Part shown: positions 22,205-27,375 of the stretch, in pieces
Position numbering within the stretch: position 1 is the stretch's first letter
How the letters are laid out: each line of letters opens with the position of its first letter
NCBI GenBank assembly: GCA_040757655.1
Contig: JBFLWV010000002.1
Coordinates: 1-27,375 of the forward strand
Length of the DNA: 27,375 bases
Reading direction: 5' to 3'
Source: 2-02-FULL-49-11 sp040757655
GTDB taxonomy: Bacteria > Patescibacteriota > Patescibacteriia > 2-02-FULL-49-11
Notes under the pieces: model-generated
Told to the model about the DNA's origin: nothing
Databases searched by the model: none
The model's input: the letters and a program-made list of their open reading frames with translations, nothing else
Position numbers and translations under genes: made by a program

Positions 22205-23773
22205 GTGTCTCGTCCACGACCAGTCGTGCTTATTATCTTAGACGGTTGGGGTGTCGCGCCACCAAGCCGCGGCAATGCTATTGCCTTGGCAAAAACGCCC
22301 AACCTCAACCGTTATGTGCGTACGTACCGCAGCGTGACATTGCAGGCGGCAGGGGAGGCGGTAGGGGCGCTCTGGGGCGAGATGGGAAATTCTGAGATTG
22401 GACATTTGAATATCGGTTCAGGCCGTATTGTGTATCAGGATATTCAGAGGATTAATAATACCATCCGGGACGGTTCCTTTTTTAGGAATCCGGTATTTAT
22501 GAAGGTTATGGAGGAGGTCAAGAAGAATGGAGGAACCCTTCATATCGCAGGGCTGGTATCGAGCGGCCATGTGCACGCCTCACTTGAGCATTTTATCGCA
22601 GTGGTGGAGTGTGCACGTCGGAGAGGCGTAGTGCGCGTCGCGTGTCATCTCTTTCTCGACGGGAGGGATGCGCCCTACGCGAGTGGTTTGGGGAGCGTGG
22701 AAGCATTGAGCCGGAGTTTGCGGGAGGGCGGTTTGGGAGAGATTGCGAGCGTCTCAGGGCGTTGGTGGGCGATGGACCGCGATAATCATTGGGATCGCAC
22801 GCGTGAGGTGTATCGCGCAATGGTACAGGGGGAATCTGCGCATACCGCGACCGATGTGGCTGAAGCTATTCGCCAATCGTATGAAAACCATGTGTTTGAT
22901 GAAGAGTTTCCGCCCACCGTGGTCCTCAAAGGGGGAAAGCCAGTGGCGCCCATGAGAGAAAATGATGCCATCATCATCACCAATTTCCGTTCAGACCGCG
23001 CGCGGCAGATCACTCAAGCGCTTTCTCTTCCGTCGTTCATCAAATTCGATCGCTCCAAGCATCCTCGCACTCTTACCGTGGCGACCATGACGCAGTATGA
23101 CGCTCACCTTCCGGTGCTCGTCGCGTTTCCACCGCAGGAGATCACGCACTGTTTGGCGGAAGTGATTTCCGAGCATGGACTGCGTCAACTCCACATTGCC
23201 GAGACCGAGAAATATGCCCACATCACGTACTTCCTCAACGGGGGGAGGGAAGACCCATTTCCGGGTGAGCAGAATATCCTTATTCCTTCACCTTCTATCC
23301 CTTCTTACGATATGCAACCGGGTATGTCAGCCGCGGAAATCAAGGATGAAGTGATTGCCGCCATCACCGCACGTACGTACGATGTTATTATGATAAATTT
23401 CGCGAATGCCGACATGGTGGCGCATACCGGTAATCTCAATGCGACTATTGAAGCGGTGGAAATCCTTGACCTCATGCTGTGGGAGCTGGTGGACGTGACA
23501 ATAAAGGATGGCGGTGTTGCCGTCATCACCTCCGACCATGGGAATGCAGAAGGACTCTTAAAGCCCCAAACCGGTGAAATTGACAAGGAACACTCTGCAG
23601 AACCTGTGCCGTGCATTATCGCGGGTAAGGGGCATGAGCATAAAGGACTGAAGGACCTCAATGATCTCAGCACCTTAAAGCCTGCGGGGGTGCTCGCTGA
23701 TGTGGCGCCTACCATTTTGAGTCTGTTGGAACTGCCGCAGCCGGTGGAGATGATTGGGAGAGCGATCAATTGA
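22205..23773 (+). CDS. gpmI: 2,3-bisphosphoglycerate-independent phosphoglycerate mutase, second copy
   Basis: A 522-residue mutase starting at GTG 22205 (MSRPRPVVLIILDGWG). Motifs are intact and nearer the family consensus than in the first copy: ILDGWG, GEMGNSEIGHLNIGSG with Ser63, FLDGRDA, GRWWAMDR, FRSDRARQI, ETEKYAHITYFLNGG, NFANADMVAHTGN, SDHGNAE and EHSAEPVPC. A short extra segment HEHKGLKDLNDLSTLKPAG precedes the final helix. The two copies differ along their whole length, so they look like old paralogs or genes of different origin rather than a recent duplication. Both retain every catalytic residue. The extra copy could act on another substrate or under another condition. Confidence 0.95.
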   Translation: MSRPRPVVLIILDGWGVAPPSRGNAIALAKTPNLNRYVRTYRSVTLQAAGEAVGALWGEMGNSEIGHLNIGSGRIVYQDIQRINNTIRDGSFFRNPVFMKVMEEVKKNGGTLHIAGLVSSGHVHASLEHFIAVVECARRRGVVRVACHLFLDGRDAPYASGLGSVEALSRSLREGGLGEIASVSGRWWAMDRDNHWDRTREVYRAMVQGESAHTATDVAEAIRQSYENHVFDEEFPPTVVLKGGKPVAPMRENDAIIITNFRSDRARQITQALSLPSFIKFDRSKHPRTLTVATMTQYDAHLPVLVAFPPQEITHCLAEVISEHGLRQLHIAETEKYAHITYFLNGGREDPFPGEQNILIPSPSIPSYDMQPGMSAAEIKDEVIAAITARTYDVIMINFANADMVAHTGNLNATIEAVEILDLMLWELVDVTIKDGGVAVITSDHGNAEGLLKPQTGEIDKEHSAEPVPCIIAGKGHEHKGLKDLNDLSTLKPAGVLADVAPTILSLLELPQPVEMIGRAIN

Positions 23774-23890
23774 TAAATCCTCTAATTTCTAAACTCTAAA
23801 CAAATATTTATGAAAAAAATGAAACATCGTTTTGAACTTTGAGTTTTGGATTTTGAATTTGTTTAGGGTTAGGGTTTAGGATTTAGAGTT
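23774..23890. repeat. AT-rich foldback repeat between the second gpmI and PAP2
   Basis: The left arm has CTCTAATTTCTAAACTC and TAAACAAAT; the right arm has ATTTTGAATTTGTTTAGGG, TTAGGGTTTAGGATTTAGAG. The arms are complementary over CTCTAAA...CTAAACAAAT. Long hairpin potential; no gene. Confidence 0.7.
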
Positions 23891-23895
23891 TCTCA

Positions 23896-24588
23896 ATGAA
23901 TATGGACCTCATTACTGCATTAAAAAGTCTTGATCATTATCTCTTCTTCACCCTCAATGGATTGGCAGGAAGGGAGGCACTCCTTGATGCGTTTGGGATT
24001 TTTACGGCAAAGGGGTTAATTTGGGTCATGGGGCTCGCAGCGTTTTGGTTGTTGTATCGCGTTCCGCGCGTGCCTCTTATAACTACTATTATTCCCCCCC
24101 ATAGGCGTTGGTTTTTTCCATCAGGCGCGCCTCGCGCCCTGCATACCGTTTTTATAGACGGAAAGAGAACGCTATGCGGGGGGTGGGCGTGTGCGGCAGC
24201 GGCAGTTGCAGGGGGGTTGGGTTGGGGAGCAAGGATGCTGCTCGCGCGCGTATTTGGGAGGACGCGGCCGTACCTGTATGAAGGCGTGCATAACCTCTTC
24301 ACGAAAGGAGCCGCGGATTATGCGTTTCCTTCGGGCCACACCACCATTGCGTTTGCGCTCGCCTTCTCGATTCAGTTTTTTGCGCCGCGCTACGGCGCGC
24401 TTTTCCTGTTCTGCGCTCTCATGGTAGGATTAGGGCGCATTTTCATCGGCGCGCACTATCCGGCGGACGTGGCGGCAGGAGCGGTTTTAGGGTATCTGTC
24501 AGCGGTTATTGCGCGGTGGGTAGTTACTAAGGCAATGCATCTGAAGACGAATAATAAATCCCAAATCCAAATTTCCAATGTCAAATAA
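23896..24588 (+). CDS. PAP2-family membrane phosphatase (BcrC-like)
   Basis: The 230-residue protein has about five or six hydrophobic helices and the three PAP2 motifs: RVFGRTRP (119-125, with Arg where Lys is typical), FPSGHTT (PSGH at 145-148), and GRIFIGAHYPADV with Arg181, His187 and Asp191. The Ser normally before this Arg is Gly. These residues form the phosphohydrolase site. The likely substrate is undecaprenyl diphosphate or a related lipid, outside the membrane. A basic loop at residues 56-92 is unusually long. The C-terminal tail LKTNNKSQIQISNVK is encoded by the AT-rich repeat, as in other genes here. It sits between glycolytic genes and ManC/MltG, in an envelope context. Confidence 0.85.
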   Translation: MNMDLITALKSLDHYLFFTLNGLAGREALLDAFGIFTAKGLIWVMGLAAFWLLYRVPRVPLITTIIPPHRRWFFPSGAPRALHTVFIDGKRTLCGGWACAAAAVAGGLGWGARMLLARVFGRTRPYLYEGVHNLFTKGAADYAFPSGHTTIAFALAFSIQFFAPRYGALFLFCALMVGLGRIFIGAHYPADVAAGAVLGYLSAVIARWVVTKAMHLKTNNKSQIQISNVK

Positions 24589-24665
24589 ATTCCCAATACC
24601 TCAATGACCAATTTGGAATTTGGAGTTTTGGACTTTATTGGAAATTTGGTATTGGGATTTATCCA
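24553..24665. repeat. AT-rich foldback repeat between PAP2 and structured element copy C
   Basis: TAAATCCCAAATCCAAATTT at the left matches, as reverse complement with one difference, the right part AAATTTGGTATTGGGATTTA (about 24643-24662). It is the clearest long hairpin of this repeat class, with a stem of roughly 25 bp or more. It overlaps the PAP2 C-terminal codons. Confidence 0.75.
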
Positions 24666-24696
24666 TCTTGATGAACAAGCACATCATGGCTATTTT

Positions 24697-24855
24697 ATCG
24701 TATCGGAATTTCAAAGTGTTGAAATTCCGACAGACACTTTACCCTTCGGGTAAGTGCTGGACTGTGTTAGGCTACCGTGCCGATACGATCCAGCGGTTAA
24801 GCGCAGCTTTCGTGCTGCCCGGAGGGAGTGAGTGCCCGAAGGGCCTCACTGGTTC
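24697..24855 (+). repeat. Dispersed structured element, copy C (159 bp)
   Basis: Hairpin 1: CGGAATTTCAA (24704-24714) with TTGAAATTCCG (24719-24729). Hairpin 2: TTACCC-TTC-GGGTAA. Central stem: TGCTGGA/TCCAGCG with a closing T-G pair. CCGATACGAT within the stem loop complements the first ten bases. Right-end hairpin: AGTGAG-T-GCCC (24827-24837), GAA loop, GGGC-CTCACT (24841-24850). The element ends 11 bp before the mannose-1-phosphate guanylyltransferase start, so it would form the end of its leader if transcribed. Confidence 0.88.
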
Positions 24856-24866
24856 ACGCCTGGTAT

Positions 24867-25973
24867 ATGAGTCAATTATTTAAAAACCCACATCTCTATC
24901 CTCTCATTCTTGCGGGAGGCGTTGGCACCCGGCTGTGGCCGCTGTCCCGCCGCAGCAAACCAAAGCAGCTGAATTCTTTCTTTGGGTCAACCACTTTGCT
25001 TGAGCAGGCGTATCGTAATGTCACGCGAGGATTCTTTCCGCGCGCGGTATACGTCTCTACGAATACTTCTTCAGCTCATGCGGTTCGCGCGTTGCTTCCA
25101 CGTATGCCCCGTTCGAATCTCATTGTCGAGCCCGTGTGCCGCAATACTGCCGCCGCCATTGGCTATGCGGCGGCAGTGCTTAAGTACCAAGACCCGGATG
25201 CGGTGATCGTGACCGTCAATTCTGACGCATGGATCGGCAATCCAGGAGCGTTTATAAAAGCAATTGAGTTTGCAGCGCGTATCATTAAGGCACGCACGGA
25301 CCATCTCGTCTTGTTGGGCAGTAATCCCACGTATCCGGAAACCGGCTACGGCTACATTGAAATGGGTTTGCCTGTCATGAAATACGGGAATCTTGAAGCG
25401 TTTACCGTGAAGTCGTTCACGGAAAAACCCACCCTGTCCCGCGCAAAACAGTATCTCTCCAGCTGGCGCTACCTGTGGAATCCCACGGTGATGACGATCC
25501 GCGCTGATCATCTCCTCTCCTTGTATCGCACGCACCTGCCGCGCATGTTTACAGGGTTAGTACGTATCAGTAAGGCATTGCATACCAGGAATGCCGCGGC
25601 GACGGTGCAACGCGAATTTAGGGCATTTCCCCCGATTTCGATCGACTATGGCATTGTCGAGAAATTGAAGAAGGACATCCTGGTCATACCTGCTGAATTT
25701 GGCTGGTCAGACGTGGGCAGCTACCGCACCGTGCATGAGATCATAACCCATCTCACAAGAAAAAACGTGGTCCGGGGAAAGAGCATCAGCATCGATGCGG
25801 AGAATAATCTCATCTTTCCTGAAACGAATAAACTCGTCGCGCTCATTGGGGTGAAAAATCTTGTGCTGGTCGAAACCAAGGACGCCCTGCTCCTGTGCCA
25901 CAAGGAGCGCTCGCAGGAAGTGAAGAAGGTGGTGGAGATGTTGAAGAGAAAGGGGATGATACAGTACCTGTAA
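24867..25973 (+). CDS. manC: Mannose-1-phosphate guanylyltransferase
   Basis: The start is ATG 24867 (MSQLFKNPHLYPLILAGG). The longer frame from 24828 runs into the structured element and is rejected. The 368-residue product makes GDP-mannose from GTP and mannose-1-phosphate. The nucleotide-binding motif is LILAGGVGTRLWPLSRRSKP (residues 13-32). Later signatures are VEPVCRNTAAAIGYAA, VNSDAWIG, SFTEKPTLSRA, YLWNPTVMTIRADHLL, SIDYGIVEK, and AEFGWSDVGSYR, typical of ManC/GMP. The C-terminal left-handed beta-helix part is present; no second isomerase domain is fused, so it is single-function. It supplies mannose for surface glycans, in line with neighbouring PAP2 and MltG. The usual lysine-bearing FVEKP is FTEKP here. 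Confidence 0.92.
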   Translation: MSQLFKNPHLYPLILAGGVGTRLWPLSRRSKPKQLNSFFGSTTLLEQAYRNVTRGFFPRAVYVSTNTSSAHAVRALLPRMPRSNLIVEPVCRNTAAAIGYAAAVLKYQDPDAVIVTVNSDAWIGNPGAFIKAIEFAARIIKARTDHLVLLGSNPTYPETGYGYIEMGLPVMKYGNLEAFTVKSFTEKPTLSRAKQYLSSWRYLWNPTVMTIRADHLLSLYRTHLPRMFTGLVRISKALHTRNAAATVQREFRAFPPISIDYGIVEKLKKDILVIPAEFGWSDVGSYRTVHEIITHLTRKNVVRGKSISIDAENNLIFPETNKLVALIGVKNLVLVETKDALLLCHKERSQEVKKVVEMLKRKGMIQYL

Positions 25974-26092
25974 ACCCTACATCCTAAATCTGAAACCCTA
26001 AACAAATTCAAAATCTAAAATTCAAAATGTGTTTTGGAAATTTGTTTTTTGTATTTATTTAGGATTTCGAATTTAGAGTTTAGAATTTTCAT
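25974..26092. repeat. AT-rich foldback repeat between manC and mltG
   Basis: The left arm has CTAAATCTGAAACCCTAAAC, AAATTCAAAATCTAAAATTC; the right arm has TTTTGGAAATTTG, TTTATTTAGGATTTCG and AATTTAGAGTTTAG. The arms are complementary, with a short loop near 26028. Confidence 0.7.
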
Positions 26093-26098
26093 ATTGGT

Positions 26099-27133
26099 AT
26101 GTCTTGCACGCGACGTAATCGACGTTGGATACCTTACACAGTTCTTGTGGTTTTATTTTTTGGTTCTTTTTTTGTTGTACAAGGTTTGCGCCCGGTGGCG
26201 GGGAGGAGTGCAGCGATTACGTTTACGGTATCATCCGGTGAAAGCTTCATCGACATTGGAAAGGCGCTGAAAGAAGTAGGGGCAGTGCGGAGCGCATTTG
26301 TCTTTTCTCTCTACTCGTATGCGGCGGGATTAAGGACGCAATTCAAAACAGGCACGTACGTGATTCCCCGCGATGCAGGCGTAGTCGCGATCACACGCTT
26401 GTTTGCGCAGGGTGCGGGAACTCCTGAACGCACCATAACGATTATCGAAGGGTGGACTATTAAGGGAATCGATGCATATCTTGCCGCGCAAAACGTTTTT
26501 ACCAAAGGCGCGTTTACCGCTGCGGCCAAAGCCGAGCAGGAGCAATGTTCGTTCTCCGCTGATGTCTGTGCATTGGCAACCAGCATTCCAAAAAAATCAA
26601 ATTCTCTGGAAGGGTATCTTTTCCCTGATACCTACCGCCTTTATCTTGATGCAAGGCCGGAGGATCTTATCGAGAAGATGCTCAATAATTTTCTTGGAAA
26701 GATTGGAGAGGAGTCACTTGCGCGCGCGTTAAAAATTTCACATCATTCGCGCCACGAGATCATTACTATGGCCTCCATCATTGAAGCAGAAGTGCCGCAT
26801 AGCAATGACCGGCCAGTGATAGCCGGCATTTTTTGGAAGCGGATTGAAGCTGGAATTCCTCTGCAGGCGGACTCGACCGTGAATTATGCAACAGGCAAAC
26901 ATACGCGCGCCGCGTCACTGGATGACTTAAGGTTTAATTCTCCCTATAACACCTACCTCTATCCTGATCTCCCGCCCGGGCCCATCAGCAATCCGGGGAT
27001 CTCGGCTATCAAGGCTGCCCTTCATCCCCAAGACTCACCCTATTGGTTTTTTCTGTCAAAAGAAGACGGGACCACGGTGTTTTCCAAAACGCTTGACGAG
27101 CATGCGGCTGCGAAGGAGAAGTATCTAAGGTAA
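26099..27133 (+). CDS. mltG: Endolytic murein transglycosylase MltG (YceG-like)
   Basis: A 344-residue protein, the normal length. One membrane helix (residues about 10-30, WIPYTVLVVLFFGSFFVVQG) is followed by a LysM-like region (VSSGESFIDIGKALKE) and the YceG catalytic domain. Motifs are LEGYLFPDTYR, then TMASIIEAEV with the likely catalytic Glu229, LQADSTVNYA, and SPYNTYLYPDLPPGPISNPG, the family signature. It cleaves nascent glycan strands in the membrane-proximal wall and sets strand length. Cys150 and Cys157 could form a disulfide. The start ATG 26099 has no Shine-Dalgarno motif. Its presence implies a peptidoglycan wall. Confidence 0.95.
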   Translation: MSCTRRNRRWIPYTVLVVLFFGSFFVVQGLRPVAGRSAAITFTVSSGESFIDIGKALKEVGAVRSAFVFSLYSYAAGLRTQFKTGTYVIPRDAGVVAITRLFAQGAGTPERTITIIEGWTIKGIDAYLAAQNVFTKGAFTAAAKAEQEQCSFSADVCALATSIPKKSNSLEGYLFPDTYRLYLDARPEDLIEKMLNNFLGKIGEESLARALKISHHSRHEIITMASIIEAEVPHSNDRPVIAGIFWKRIEAGIPLQADSTVNYATGKHTRAASLDDLRFNSPYNTYLYPDLPPGPISNPGISAIKAALHPQDSPYWFFLSKEDGTTVFSKTLDEHAAAKEKYLR

Positions 27134-27144
27134 ATAACGAGTTA

Positions 27145-27184
27145 AGGTTCTCTCCCTAACAAGGGAGAGGTGTAGGTGAGGGTG
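27145..27184 (-). repeat. CCCTCACC/CTCTCCC hairpin repeat, inverted copy
   Basis: CTCTCCCT (27150-27157) pairs with AGGGAGAG (27162-27169) across AACA; GTGTAGGTGAGGGTGTC follows. It is the minus-strand version of the repeats at 11409 and 11516. It lies 16 bp after the mltG stop and may also serve as a 3'-end hairpin. Confidence 0.65.
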
Positions 27185-27261
27185 TCGCAGACAAGTGAGC
27201 ACGCAGCTCTTTTTAAATTCACGATGTTGTAACTATCAGTACCTAACCTAGTTCCTGTCGC

Positions 27262-27288
27262 AAAAGTCTTCTCACATTGAGGACTTTT
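27262..27288. terminator. Hairpin ending in a T-run after mltG
   Basis: AAAAGTCTTC (27262-27271) pairs with GAGGACTTTT (27279-27288) with one G-U pair and a 7-nt loop. The T-run belongs to the stem, and the A-run opposite allows bidirectional action. It is just upstream of the consensus promoter and would insulate it from mltG transcripts. Confidence 0.45.
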
Positions 27289-27298
27289 CCTCACGATC

Positions 27299-27327
27299 TT
27301 GACAATAGGACGTGATATAGATATAAT
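27299..27327 (+). promoter_or_regulatory. Perfect consensus sigma-70 promoter
   Basis: TTGACA (27299-27304), 17-nt spacer, TATAAT (27322-27327): both hexamers match the consensus exactly at optimal spacing. The start point would be near 27334, so only about 40 nt of transcript are visible. No RBS or start codon is seen in them. Perfect promoters often drive stable RNAs or highly expressed genes; the product lies outside the window. Confidence 0.85.
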
Positions 27328-27375
27328 AGAGTAGTTGCGAAATAATAATCTAACAGGAACGCCCTCCTCCAGATT

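Noticed and set aside
24828..24866. N-terminal extension of the mannose-1-phosphate guanylyltransferase
   Set aside because: These codons lie mostly in structured element copy C; the conserved protein begins at ATG 24867.

Overview
The window looks like a chromosomal segment of a Candidate Phyla Radiation (Patescibacteria, Parcubacteria-like) bacterium. This is inferred from gene content (an ECF sigma factor coupled to a DUF5667 protein, a stand-alone wHTH/Cas2-like protein, a MacA/MacB-type exporter with two permeases, small cupin, rhomboid and pseudopilin-like genes), the scarcity of Shine-Dalgarno motifs, and repeat-filled intergenic spaces. TGA is used as a normal stop, which argues against the Gracilibacteria/Absconditabacteria code. 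I assign no species.

Layout. 1-2300 is a lower-GC accessory stretch: a start-truncated nucleotidyltransferase-like gene, an orphan minus-strand gene with a strong RBS, and the decayed 3' end of an IS200/IS605 tnpA. 2309-7751 (minus) is an exporter operon, read as membrane fusion protein, ATPase, permease, permease. A promoter at 7815-7843 drives an HU gene. 8689-10342 (minus) encodes an ECF sigma factor overlapping a DUF5667 membrane protein; divergent to it is the wHTH/Cas2-like gene. 11122-15800 holds small genes (HAD-like, rhomboid, Cys-rich membrane protein, cupin, pseudopilin-like) separated by many repeat families. 15803-16701 holds an internally deleted HAD pseudogene and a CofE-like ligase. 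16708-17484 is a C39-like peptidase. 17521-23773 is a lower-glycolysis cluster: phosphoglycerate kinase, enolase and two different cofactor-independent phosphoglycerate mutases in tandem. 23896-27133 holds envelope genes: PAP2 phosphatase, mannose-1-phosphate guanylyltransferase and MltG. A perfect consensus promoter at 27299-27327 fires off the right edge.

The most unusual content lies between and inside genes. A structured element of about 158 bp occurs three times (8533, 15078, 24697), always on the plus strand, with terminal hairpins and compensatory base changes in a central stem. It could be a non-autonomous IS200/IS605-like element or a structured RNA. A separate 139-bp element with 12-bp inverted repeats and an apparent 8-bp target duplication lies at 14468-14606. 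AT-rich foldback repeats occupy about ten gene junctions and appear to have donated C-terminal tails to several proteins. Short tandem arrays with 7-, 8- and 9-bp periods occur, two of them inside reading frames (enolase and the C39-like peptidase).
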